A stretch of DNA of 64,000 nt, taken from positions 62,001 to 126,000 of the forward strand of contig JBGGNG010000057.1 of the NCBI GenBank assembly GCA_041287635.1, in the 5' to 3' direction. Shown piece after piece: positions 51,276-60,392 of the stretch. Below the pieces are notes generated by a model that was not told where the DNA came from, ran no database searches, and saw only the letters and a list, made by a program, of their open reading frames with translations. The position numbers were made by a program, and so were the translations under genes. This stretch comes from JAOUEA01 sp041287635 (GTDB taxonomy: Bacteria; Actinomycetota; UBA4738; HRBIN12). The number at the start of each line of letters is the position of its first letter. Within the stretch, counting starts at the first letter, position 1.

Positions 51276-52592
51276 ATGAAGCGTCGACCTTGGCTGACGG
51301 TGATCGCCACCGTCGCCGCGCTCGCCCTGGTGGCGAGCGCTTGCTCCAACGACGACGGTGGTGGCGACAGCGGCGGCGGCGACACCGAGACCGCGGCAGC
51401 CGACGAGTTCGGCACGGTCGAGATCGCGGAGGGCGAGCCGATCAACATCGGTTCGCTGCTGGTGATCTCTGGCGCCGACGCCGCGCTCGGTCAGGACAGC
51501 CAGAACGGCGCCGTGCTCGCTGCCGACTACCTCGACGGCACGTTCGACGGCACCGACGGCCAGTTGCTCGGCCACGACATCCAGTGGTCGCACGAGGACG
51601 AGCTCTGCACGGCCGAAGGCGGTCAGGCTGGAGGCACCGCCCTCTCGGCCGACCCGTCGATCGTGGCCGTGATCGGCACGAGCTGCTCCAGCGCGGCGTT
51701 GGGCGTCGCCGACACGATCATGTCCGAGAAGGGCATCCTGCTCTTCTCGCCGTCGAACACGAACCCGGCGCTGACCTCGGAAGAGGCGCACCAGCCGTTC
51801 TACGCGCGCACCGCGCACAACGACCGCATCCAGGGTGCGATCGTGGCCGAGTACGCCTTGAACGAGCAGGGCGCGACGAAGCTGGCGACGATTCACGACG
51901 AGAGCCCGTACACGCAGGGCCTCACCGCGGCGGCGGCCGTCAACTTCGAGGCCGGTGACGGCACCGTGACGGTGCAGGAGCAGATCAACTCCGAGGACAC
52001 CGACTTCAAGCCCCTATTGCGGTCGATCGCTGAGGGCGACCCCGACGTGCTGTATGCGCCGGTGTTCGTCGCGGCGTGCTCGCTGATCCTCAAGCAGGCG
52101 GCCGAGATCATGCCGGACGTCACGATCATGGCGTCGGACGGGTGCATGAGCAGCGACACGCTTAAGAACGCCGGCGACGCCGTCGACGGCGTCTTCCTGT
52201 CGTCGCCGGACATCTCGGTGTTCCAGGAGGGTGAGTTCTACTCCAACGAGTTCATCCCCGCCTACGAGGAGCAGTTCGGCACGGAGCCGACCTCGGTCTT
52301 CCACGCGCACGCCTTCGACGCGACGAACGTCCTGTTCGACGCGATCGAGCAGGTCGCGGTGGAGAACGACGACGGCTCACTGTCGATCCCTCGGACAGCC
52401 CTGCGCGACGCGGTGTTCGCGACGTCGGGGTACGAGGGCCTCACCGGCATCATCACCTGCACCGAACTGGGTGACTGTGCCACGGACGTGACGATCGGCA
52501 TCTTCGAGGGCCCGAACTGGCCAGTCGAGGGTGGGGCGAAGCCCGACACACCGGTGTACAGCGACACGAAGTCGCTGGACGACGTCCTGTAG
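51276..52592 (+). CDS. livJ: Branched-chain amino acid ABC transporter, substrate-binding lipoprotein
   Basis: 438 residues from the ATG behind AGGGAAGGGGG. Signal peptide with lipobox LVASAC (Cys23), then a Gly/Asp/Ser-rich linker, then a type I periplasmic-binding fold (INIGSLLVISGADAALGQ, VAVIGTSCSSAALGVADTI, GILLFSPSNTNPAL). It captures leucine, isoleucine, valine or related ligands outside the membrane and delivers them to LivHM. The exact ligand is not clear from sequence. A strong hairpin separates it from livH, so it is probably made in excess. Confidence 0.92.
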   Translation: MKRRPWLTVIATVAALALVASACSNDDGGGDSGGGDTETAAADEFGTVEIAEGEPINIGSLLVISGADAALGQDSQNGAVLAADYLDGTFDGTDGQLLGHDIQWSHEDELCTAEGGQAGGTALSADPSIVAVIGTSCSSAALGVADTIMSEKGILLFSPSNTNPALTSEEAHQPFYARTAHNDRIQGAIVAEYALNEQGATKLATIHDESPYTQGLTAAAAVNFEAGDGTVTVQEQINSEDTDFKPLLRSIAEGDPDVLYAPVFVAACSLILKQAAEIMPDVTIMASDGCMSSDTLKNAGDAVDGVFLSSPDISVFQEGEFYSNEFIPAYEEQFGTEPTSVFHAHAFDATNVLFDAIEQVAVENDDGSLSIPRTALRDAVFATSGYEGLTGIITCTELGDCATDVTIGIFEGPNWPVEGGAKPDTPVYSDTKSLDDVL

Positions 52593-52616
52593 TCCCGGAA
52601 CGAGAGCACGACGGAT

Positions 52617-52648
52617 CCCCGGGCGACCGCGTGAGCGGTCGCCCGGGG
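52617..52648 (+). terminator. Strong hairpin between livJ and livH
   Basis: Perfect 14-nt arms (CCCCGGGCGACCGC at 52617-52630 and its complement at 52635-52648) around a GTGA loop. No T run and no separate promoter is obvious before livH, so this is likely a partial terminator or 3' stabiliser that raises binding protein over permease. Confidence 0.7.
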
Positions 52649-52676
52649 GCCCATCCATGAGGGGGGCGGGCGAGGC

Positions 52677-53777
52677 GTGTCCAGTTCCGGGTCCGCACGA
52701 ACCGTCGACGCGCGGCTGAGCGGTTTCGCGACGCTCCCGTGGCGTCGCATCATCCTGGTGGTGCTCGGTGCGACGATCGCGTTCGTCGCCGTCGCGGGCG
52801 CCTACAAGACCCTCACCCTGCCGGAAGGGGAACGCTACTCCGGCGACTTCTGGATCGACCAGATCGTCAACGGGCTCGGCCAGGGAGCGATCCTCGCGCT
52901 GATCGCGCTCGGCTACACGCTCGTCTACGGCATCCTCCGCATGATCAACTTCGCCCACGGCGAGGTCTTCATGGCGGGTGCGTTCATCTCCTTCTTCTTC
53001 GCCGACGCGTATCTCAAGAGCGGGTTCCTCGACTCGAACACGTACCTCGCGCTCCTGATCCTGCTCGTCGTCTCGATCGCCGGGTCGACCCTCGTCGCGA
53101 TCCTGCTTGAGCGCATCGCCTATCGGCCCCTTCGCAACGCGCCACGGCTCGTGCCGTTGATCACCGCGATCGGGGCGTCCCTCTTCATCGCGAACGCGTT
53201 CCGCGGGTTCTTCGGACCGCAGCCGTACGGCTACCCGCTGCCGACGCTGCTGCAGGGATCGATCGGGATCTTCGGGATCTCGGTAGCCAGGGTGCAGCTC
53301 CTCGTCTTCGTGACGGCGATCGTGGCGATGGTGGCCCTCCAGCTCTTCGTGAACCGCAGCCGCACCGGTCGCTCGATGCGTGCGGTCGCCGAGGACAGCG
53401 AGATCGCGAGCCTCATGGGCATCAACGTGGACCGCATCGTCGTGATCACGTTCATCGTGGGCGGCATCCTCGCAGGCATCGCCGGCCTCCTCTTCGCCCT
53501 CACGTTCCAGCAGGTGCAGTTCACGATGGGCTTCAAGCCGGGCATCGCGGCGTTCACCGCCGCCGTGCTCGGAGGCATCGGCAGCATCGGCGGTGCCGCG
53601 CTCGGCGGGTTCGTGCTGGGGGTGCTCCAGGCTGTCGGGCCGCCGCTGCTGCTGACCGGCTTCGGCATCCCGAGCCCGTTCTCACTGAAGGACGCGTTCG
53701 TGTTCCTCGTGCTGATCCTCGTGCTCGTGTTCCGACCCGGCGGCCTGCTCGGCTCCGGAGAGGCGGAGAAGGTCTGA
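52677..53777 (+). CDS. livH: Branched-chain amino acid ABC transporter permease LivH
   Basis: 366 residues from GTG. An N-terminal extra helix (RIILVVLGATIAFVAVAG) and linker precede the LivH core: QIVNGLGQGAILALIALGYTLVYGILRMINFAHGEVFM. Eight or so helices follow, with AVAEDSEIASLMGINVDRIV as the coupling loop that contacts the ATPases. Forms the pore with LivM. It overlaps the livM start by 1 nt (TGATG). Confidence 0.94.
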   Translation: MSSSGSARTVDARLSGFATLPWRRIILVVLGATIAFVAVAGAYKTLTLPEGERYSGDFWIDQIVNGLGQGAILALIALGYTLVYGILRMINFAHGEVFMAGAFISFFFADAYLKSGFLDSNTYLALLILLVVSIAGSTLVAILLERIAYRPLRNAPRLVPLITAIGASLFIANAFRGFFGPQPYGYPLPTLLQGSIGIFGISVARVQLLVFVTAIVAMVALQLFVNRSRTGRSMRAVAEDSEIASLMGINVDRIVVITFIVGGILAGIAGLLFALTFQQVQFTMGFKPGIAAFTAAVLGGIGSIGGAALGGFVLGVLQAVGPPLLLTGFGIPSPFSLKDAFVFLVLILVLVFRPGGLLGSGEAEKV

Positions 53778-55558
53778 TGCGATCGGCGGTCCGGGTCGGG
53801 GCGATCGCCGGGGCCGTGACGATCTTCCTCGCGGCGGTCGGGCTGATCGGCAACTTCACCGACCTGAACCTGATCGGCACCCAGGTGACGTTCGCCGGGT
53901 TGATGATCCTGACGCCGCCGCTGCTCGCCGGCTACGTGGCCATCACGCCGCGGGTCGAGGCGGGGCGGCTGATCGAGCTCGGCCGCGGGGAGGCGCTCGC
54001 GGCCGGTGCGACCGCCGGGGCGCTCGCCGGCGTGGTCTTCGGAGCGTTCGTCGTCTTCGTCGACACGTTCGGCGTCGAGCGCATCCGCGAGGTGTTCATC
54101 AACATCTCACCGGAGTTGATGGAGTACCTGACGCAGGGACGCACCGCGATCGTCGCGGCCGCCATCCTCGTCGCCGTCTCGGTCGCGGCCGGCGCCGCCG
54201 GTGCCGGGTATCGCACCCTGTCCGATCCGATCCGCCGCCCGCTGGGAACGGCCGTGTGGGTGACGCTGCTCTTCGGGTTCCTGCAGCGCATCGTGCCGAT
54301 CGCGCTCGACCAGCTCGATGTGGAGCGCGACTGGATGTACAGCAAGGTGACCGGGGGCCTGACGTGGGTCGGGGCGGTCGTGATCGCGGCCGTCGCCGCG
54401 GGCGCCTCGGTGCTGAAGGCGCGCAAGGGCGATGCGATCCGCGCCGCGATCAAGGGTCAACGTGACCGGCGGGCCGACGGTCCTCGCCTCACCCCGCTTT
54501 CCTTCGCCCTGATGCTCGTGGGTCTCGCCGTCGTGCTGATCGCGCCCCACGTGCTCGGCTCGGTGATCTCGGAGGTCCTCGGCACCGTCATGGTGTTCGC
54601 GTTGCTCGGCCTCGGGCTCAACATCGTCGTGGGCTACGCCGGCCTGCTGGACCTCGGGTACGTGTTCTTCTTCACGCTCGGGGCGTACACCCTCGCCCTG
54701 CTCACCGGGGCCACCCTGAACACGTTCGTCGGCTCCACCGAGCCGGCGATCGCCTTCAACCTCAACTTCTACGTCGCGATCCCGATCGTCGTGCTGGTCG
54801 CCGCCGGCGCCGGCGTGCTGATCGGTGCGCCGGTGCTGCGCCTGCGCGGCGACTACCTCGCGCTCGTCACCCTCGGGCTGGGCGAGATGATCGTCGTGCT
54901 GGTCACGAGTCCATGGCTCGAACCGCTCGTCGGCGGTCCCCAGGGCATGCGCGACATCACCGACGCCGCGATCGGGAACTTCGGCTTCCGGGACCCGAAG
55001 CACTTCTACTACCTCGCGTTCGCCTTCGTCGTGCTCGCGCTCTTCGTCTCGTGGCGGCTCGCCAACTCGCGCGTCGGCCGTGCGTGGACCGCGCTGCGCG
55101 AGGACGAGCAGGTCGCCGACGCGATGGGGGTGAGCACGACCGCTTACAAGCTGCTCGCCTTCGCGATGGGCGGCGCGATCGGCTCCGTCGGGGGCGCGCT
55201 GTTCGCCGTGAAGATCGGCTCCCTCACGCCGGCGAGCTTCACCGTGCTCGTCTCGATCCAGGTGCTCGGCATCGTGATCCTGGGGGGCATCGGCAGCCTG
55301 CCCGGTGTGATCACCGGGTCCCTCGTGCTCGTGGGCCTTCCGGGTTTGCTGCGCGAGTTCGAGGAGTACCGCCTGCTCGCCTACGGCGCGGCGCTCGTCG
55401 CGGTGATGCTGCTGCGACCCGCGGGCCTGATCCCGAACGTGCGCAGGAGCCGCGAGCTGAAGGACGAGGACCGAGAACAGGACAAGTGGGCCAGCGACGT
55501 GGCGGCCGATGAACACGCGGCGACGCCCATCACCCCTCTGGGGGAGGGCGCCGGATGA
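53777..55558 (+). CDS. livM: Branched-chain amino acid ABC transporter permease LivM, extended N terminus
   Basis: 593 residues, much longer than typical LivM of 300-420. The C-terminal 350 form the permease (LNIVVGYAGLLDLGYVFFFTLGAY, LRLRGDYLALVTLGLGEMI, ALREDEQVADAMGVSTTAYKLLAFAMGG). The N-terminal 230 contain about five further hydrophobic segments with no clear family (TIFLAAVGLIGNFTDLNLIG and others), separated from the core by KARKGDAIRAAIKGQRDRR. A similar extension occurs in some actinobacterial LivM proteins. Overlaps livG by 4 nt. Confidence 0.92.
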   Translation: MRSAVRVGAIAGAVTIFLAAVGLIGNFTDLNLIGTQVTFAGLMILTPPLLAGYVAITPRVEAGRLIELGRGEALAAGATAGALAGVVFGAFVVFVDTFGVERIREVFINISPELMEYLTQGRTAIVAAAILVAVSVAAGAAGAGYRTLSDPIRRPLGTAVWVTLLFGFLQRIVPIALDQLDVERDWMYSKVTGGLTWVGAVVIAAVAAGASVLKARKGDAIRAAIKGQRDRRADGPRLTPLSFALMLVGLAVVLIAPHVLGSVISEVLGTVMVFALLGLGLNIVVGYAGLLDLGYVFFFTLGAYTLALLTGATLNTFVGSTEPAIAFNLNFYVAIPIVVLVAAGAGVLIGAPVLRLRGDYLALVTLGLGEMIVVLVTSPWLEPLVGGPQGMRDITDAAIGNFGFRDPKHFYYLAFAFVVLALFVSWRLANSRVGRAWTALREDEQVADAMGVSTTAYKLLAFAMGGAIGSVGGALFAVKIGSLTPASFTVLVSIQVLGIVILGGIGSLPGVITGSLVLVGLPGLLREFEEYRLLAYGAALVAVMLLRPAGLIPNVRRSRELKDEDREQDKWASDVAADEHAATPITPLGEGAG

Positions 55559-56342
55559 GTGCCCCCCTCCTGGAGGTCGACGGCGTCACGAAGCGGTTCG
55601 GGGGGCTCAGCGCCCTCAACGACCTCTCGTTCGAGGTCGCGGAGGGCGAGATCGTCTCGATCATCGGCCCCAACGGCGCCGGCAAGTCGACCGTGTTCAA
55701 CGTCATCACCGGTCTCTACCCGCCCGACGAGGGGGACGTGCGACTGCGCGGCATCTCGGTCGTGGGTCTGGCGCCGAACCGCCTCACGCGGGCGGGGATC
55801 GCGCGCACGTTCCAGAACGTGCACCTCTTCCCGAACATGACCGTGCTCGAGAACGCGATGGTTGGGCAGCATTGCCGGAGCAAGGCGGGGGTCTTCGGGT
55901 CGATCTTTCGCCCCCCCTCGGTGCGCCGCGAGGAGACCGCGATCCGCGCCCGCGCGCGGGAGAGCCTCGAGTTCTTTGGGTCGCGATTGGCCGGGTATCG
56001 ACAGGACCAGCCCGCGTTCGTGCTCTCGTACGCGAACCGGCGGCGGCTCGAGATGGCCCGGGCGCTGGCCACCGATCCCGCCATCATGCTGCTCGACGAA
56101 CCGACCGCGGGGATGAACCCGCGCGAGACGCTCGAGCTGCGCGACCACATCGTGCGCATGCGCGACGAGCTCGGCCTCACCGTGCTCGTGATCGAGCACG
56201 ACATGCGGGTGGTCAAGGGCGTGTCGGATCGTGTGATCGCGTGCGACTACGGCCGCAAGATCGCCGAGGGTACGTACGAGGAGGTCGCCAACGACGAGCA
56301 CGTCGTCGAGGCCTACCTGGGAGTCCGGCACGAGGAGCTCGG

Positions 56343-56346
<4 letters not shown>
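55555..56346 (+). CDS. livG: Branched-chain amino acid ABC transporter ATPase LivG
   Basis: 263 residues. Walker A GPNGAGKST, Q loop ARTFQNVHLFPNMTVLENAM, Walker B IMLLDEPTAGMNP and switch His (IEHDMRVV). The ABC signature reads LSYANRRRLEMARAL where most LivG proteins have a Gly-Gln pair (YGQQRRLEI); the change is unusual but the rest is intact. VGVRHEELG end is short. Coupled to livF by GTGA. Confidence 0.95.
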
Positions 56347-57077
<731 letters not shown>

Positions 57078-57088
57078 GGTCGGGCGCC

Positions 57089-58009
57089 GTGCAGGTGCCC
57101 TTCGTGGACGCCGCCGAGTTGGCTCGTCGCCTGCCGATGCGAGACGCGATCGACGCGCTCGAGGTGGCGTTCCACGACGGCGACCCATCGGTCTCCCCGC
57201 TGCGATCGCACCTCACGACCCCCGAGGGAGCCTTGCTGCTGATGCCCGCGGTGGGGGAGGCCGGCGTAGGCGTGAAGCTCGTGACCCTGACCGAGGCGAA
57301 CCCGGACCGCGGGCTGCCGCTGATCCACGCGCTCTACGCGCTGTTCGATCCGGTGACCCAGGCGCCGCTGATGCTCGTCGACGGGTCGGCGCTGACCGCC
57401 CTGCGCACCGGGGCCGTGAGCGGGCTCGCCACGAGGTACCTGGCGCGCGCCGATGCCACGAGGCTCGTGATCTTCGGCGCGGGGGTGCAGGCGCACGCCC
57501 ATCTGGAGGCGATCGCCACGGTGCGTTCCCTGACCCATCTCGTCGTCGTGAGCCGCACGCACGATCGGGCCGCGCGGTTGGTGCAGAGCGCGGCCGCGAT
57601 GGGGATCGACGCCGAGGTCGGCGATGCGGATGCCGTGGCCGACGCCGACGTCGTCTGCACCTGCACCACGGCGACCGAGCCGCTGTTCGACGGGGAACGA
57701 CTCGCCCGGGGCGCGCACGTGAACGCGGTCGGCGCGTACCGACCTGAGACCAGGGAGGTCGACACCGAGACCGTGCGCAGGGCCCGCGTCGTGGTGGAGA
57801 CGAGGGCGGCGGCGCTCGTGGAAGCGGGCGATCTGCTGCTGCCGATCGGCGAGGGCGCGATCTCGGCCGACCACGTGGTCGCGGACCTGCAAGAAGTCGT
57901 GCGTGGCAGCGCGGTCCGGGAAGGGGATGAGGACGTCACCCTGTTCGAGTCGGTCGGCTTGGCGTTCGAGGATCTGGCGGTGGCGGGAGCGCTCGTCGCT
58001 GCGCCGTGA
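57089..58009 (+). CDS. Ornithine cyclodeaminase / mu-crystallin family protein
   Basis: 306 residues from GTG 57089. The NAD(P)-binding site is LVIFGAGVQAHAHLEAIA, preceded by LMLVDGSALTALRTGAVSGLATRYLAR, and HVNAVGAYRPETREVD carries the conserved Asp region. Family members include ornithine cyclodeaminase, alanine dehydrogenase and ketimine reductases, which cannot be told apart here. Being last in the liv operon, it may act on an imported amino acid. The stop is 4 nt from the 3' end of the convergent tRNA-Leu. Confidence 0.88.
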   Translation: MQVPFVDAAELARRLPMRDAIDALEVAFHDGDPSVSPLRSHLTTPEGALLLMPAVGEAGVGVKLVTLTEANPDRGLPLIHALYALFDPVTQAPLMLVDGSALTALRTGAVSGLATRYLARADATRLVIFGAGVQAHAHLEAIATVRSLTHLVVVSRTHDRAARLVQSAAAMGIDAEVGDADAVADADVVCTCTTATEPLFDGERLARGAHVNAVGAYRPETREVDTETVRRARVVVETRAAALVEAGDLLLPIGEGAISADHVVADLQEVVRGSAVREGDEDVTLFESVGLAFEDLAVAGALVAAP

Positions 58010-58012
58010 GGG

Positions 58013-58096
58013 TGCCGGGAGAGGGGGTCGAACCCTCACGAGCCGAAGCTCACGGGATTTTGAGTCCCGCGCGTCTGCCAGTTCCGCCATCCCGGC
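58013..58096 (-). tRNA. tRNA-Leu(CAA)
   Basis: 84 nt on the minus strand, beginning GCCGGGATGGCGGAACTGG. Acceptor arms GCCGGGA and TCCCGGC pair fully; the anticodon stem CGGGA/TCCCG encloses CTCAAAA with anticodon CAA (reads UUG); the variable arm is long, as in class II tRNA-Leu (TGAGCTTCGGCTCG); the T arm has GGTTCGACC. Discriminator A; CCA is not encoded (ACCC follows). Confidence 0.95.
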
Positions 58097-58107
58097 CGGA
58101 GCCTCCA

Positions 58108-58115
58108 TAGACTAG
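58108..58115. promoter_or_regulatory. Symmetric -10 shared by divergent tRNA-Leu and binding-protein genes
   Basis: TAGACTAG region: on the plus strand TAGACT (58108-58113) lies 15 nt before the 58129 gene; on the minus strand TAGTCT (58110-58115) lies 13 nt before the tRNA 5' end. The two -10 elements overlap, so the promoters may compete. Confidence 0.4.
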
Positions 58116-58128
58116 CGGCCACCCTGCC

Positions 58129-59286
58129 ATGACCCTGCGTATCCGATCTCTGGTCCTCGTCCCGTTCGCCGTGCTCTCCACGGTCGTGCCCGCCTGCTCG
58201 CCTTTCGCCACGGAGGACCCCGACGTCAAGATCGCGTTCTTCCAGGACCTCTCGGTCCCCGATCACGTCGACCTCGTGTCGCCGTCGTTCCTCGCCTTCG
58301 ACATGGTCGTGCAGCGTCGTCTCGAGGGTCAGGGGGTGAAGGCCGAGGTCGTGCAGTTCGACACGCGCGGGGACGCGGGGGCAGCGATCGAGATGGCGGA
58401 GGAGGTCGCCGCCGAGGGGTCGTTCGTGCTCGCCGTGGCGGCCCCGTTCTGGCACGAGCCCGCCGAGGTCGGGCGCATCCTCGCCGAGGCGGGAGTGCCG
58501 ACGATCAGCCTGTCACCGGTCAGCGCCTCACCCTGGGTCGAACCCACGGCGCCTGTCGGGGATGCCGGCGCACTGTGGCGGCGCCTCGTGCCCGACCGGA
58601 CCGCCGAGGCCTCGTTGCTGGCCGAGATCGCGGGCCGGCGTTCCGCTGAAGGGGTGCCCCAACCGATCTGCCTCGTCGAGGACGGGAGCGAGTACGGGCG
58701 CGGCCTGGTGGGGCAGGTCGAGGCGGGGCTCGGCCCATGGCCGTCGACGCGGATCGACGGGTCGGACGCGATCGGAGCCGCGGAGGAGATCGCGACGACC
58801 GGCTGCAGGGTCGTCCTGTGGGGAGGCTTCCCGCCGGGAGCGAGAGAGCTCGCGCGGGCGATGCGTGCCGCAGGGTCCGCGCGCGGACAGCCCGTCGACC
58901 TCGCGGGCGACGCGCTCAAGACCACGATCCCGCCCACGTCCCCTGCGGGCGACGGCGTCGTGGTGGGGTCGGTCGCATGCCCGTGTGTCGACGTCTCGCT
59001 CGACCTGCGGCTCGCGAGCCGTCGCTTCGTGAACGCCTATCAGTCCGAGCACGGACTGGCCCCCGGCGCGTACGCCGCGGAGGCCTGGGACGCGGGTCGT
59101 CTCGTGGCGGACGCGATCGCGAACGGCGCCGTCGATCGCACGGCCATGCAGGCGGCGTTCCGCGCGCTCACGACGCACGTGGGGGTCGCCAGGACATACA
59201 CGTTCGACGAGGACGGCGAGCTGCTCAGCGCGGAGCCGAGCTTGTTCGCGGCCGCCGGCACGCGGTGGCTCCCGCTCCCTGAGTGA
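58129..59286 (+). CDS. Orphan LivJ-type substrate-binding lipoprotein
   Basis: 385 residues. Signal peptide ending VVPAC (Cys23; Pro at -2 is unusual for a lipobox), then a type I periplasmic-binding fold: VKIAFFQDLSVPDHVDLVSP, VLAVAAPFWHEPAEVGRILAE, VPTISLSPVSASPW, AYQSEHGLAPGAYAAEAWDAGRL. It resembles LivJ but diverges strongly, and no permease or ATPase gene follows; it may use the LivHMGF system or be a sensor. It lies between tRNA-Leu and the polar amino acid transporter. Confidence 0.82.
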   Translation: MTLRIRSLVLVPFAVLSTVVPACSPFATEDPDVKIAFFQDLSVPDHVDLVSPSFLAFDMVVQRRLEGQGVKAEVVQFDTRGDAGAAIEMAEEVAAEGSFVLAVAAPFWHEPAEVGRILAEAGVPTISLSPVSASPWVEPTAPVGDAGALWRRLVPDRTAEASLLAEIAGRRSAEGVPQPICLVEDGSEYGRGLVGQVEAGLGPWPSTRIDGSDAIGAAEEIATTGCRVVLWGGFPPGARELARAMRAAGSARGQPVDLAGDALKTTIPPTSPAGDGVVVGSVACPCVDVSLDLRLASRRFVNAYQSEHGLAPGAYAAEAWDAGRLVADAIANGAVDRTAMQAAFRALTTHVGVARTYTFDEDGELLSAEPSLFAAAGTRWLPLPE

Positions 59287-59363
59287 CCGACCACGCTCAT
59301 TCGTCGATGAAACCCGCGAACCTCCGCTCTACGTAGTCCAAGCGGGGGGACCGTGTGCCCGCG

Positions 59364-59392
59364 TTGCCCGTTGGCCCCCCCGGGCCTATAGT
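59364..59392 (+). promoter_or_regulatory. Promoter of the polar amino acid transporter operon
   Basis: TTGCCC (59364-59369), 17 nt, TATAGT (59387-59392). The leader to the ATG at 59438 is about 40 nt and contains GGAAGGAGGAAGG as ribosome site. The gap before it (59287-59363) has a weak hairpin and the palindrome CTACGTAG. Confidence 0.6.
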
Positions 59393-59437
59393 CCGGCGAG
59401 GGGCGCTCGAGTCGGGTCCCCTCTGGAAGGAGGAAGG

Positions 59438-60358
59438 ATGCGCAAGTTCCGGTTCCGGTCGCTCCTCGTGCTCGTGGCGGCCCTCTCGATCGTCGCGGCC
59501 GCGTGTGGAGGCGGTGACGACGACACGACCGACACTGCCGGCGGCGACGGCGGGACGACCACCAAAGGCGCCTGCGCCGACGCCGACACCAGCGCGGGCG
59601 ATCTGCTCGCGCAGATCTGCACCGACGGCGTGATCACGATCTCGACCGACCCGGCCTATCCGCCGCAGTCGTCCCTGAATCCAGAGACCGGTGAGTTCGA
59701 GGGCTTCGACATCGACGTGGCGACCGCGATCGCGGACCGCCTGGGCGTCGAGGTCGCATGGGAGACTCCGAAGTGGGAGGCGATCACGGCCGGCAACTGG
59801 CAGGGCCGCTGGGACATGAGCGTCGGCTCGATGACGGTCACGACCGAGCGCGCTGAGGTGCTCGACTTCTCGCCCGCCTACTACTACACGCCGGCATCGG
59901 TGGCCGTCCCCGCCGACAGCGACATCACCACGGCGGACCAGCTGTCCGGGATGACGATCGGTGTGTGCGCTGGTTGCACCTACGACTTCTTCCTGCAAGG
60001 CACTCTTGACATCCCCGGGTACACGTTCGACTCACCGATCACGGATCCTGAGATCAAGGGCTTCGACACCGACTCCACGGCGATCCAGGCGCTGGAATCC
60101 GGCCAAGTGGAGGCCGTCGCATCCGCGACGCCGACCCTGCAGAACGCGATCGACAAGGGTCGCCCGATGAAGCTCATCGAACCGCCGTTGTTCTACGAGC
60201 CGCTATCGGTCGCGATCGACAAGGCGTCGGACCTCGACCCGGCGACTCTCGTCACAGCGGTGAGCGACATCATCGACGAGATGCACGCCGACGGAAGTCT
60301 CTCCGAGCTGTCGATGGAGTGGTTCGGGGAGGATCTCACTGTGACCACCGAGGGCTAG
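59438..60358 (+). CDS. Polar amino acid ABC transporter, substrate-binding lipoprotein
   Basis: 306 residues. Lipobox VAAAC (Cys23), Gly/Asp/Thr linker, then an SBP_bac_3 domain: ISTDPAYPPQSSLNPETGEFEGFDIDVATAIADRLGVEV, VGSMTVTTERAEVLDFSPAYYYTP, and the hinge GMTIGVCAGCTYDFFL. Binds a polar or basic amino acid such as Gln, Arg or His; ligand unknown. First of a three-gene operon. Confidence 0.93.
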   Translation: MRKFRFRSLLVLVAALSIVAAACGGGDDDTTDTAGGDGGTTTKGACADADTSAGDLLAQICTDGVITISTDPAYPPQSSLNPETGEFEGFDIDVATAIADRLGVEVAWETPKWEAITAGNWQGRWDMSVGSMTVTTERAEVLDFSPAYYYTPASVAVPADSDITTADQLSGMTIGVCAGCTYDFFLQGTLDIPGYTFDSPITDPEIKGFDTDSTAIQALESGQVEAVASATPTLQNAIDKGRPMKLIEPPLFYEPLSVAIDKASDLDPATLVTAVSDIIDEMHADGSLSELSMEWFGEDLTVTTEG

Positions 60359-60392
60359 CGCTCTCGGACACGCGACAGGAACGGGGGGTTCC

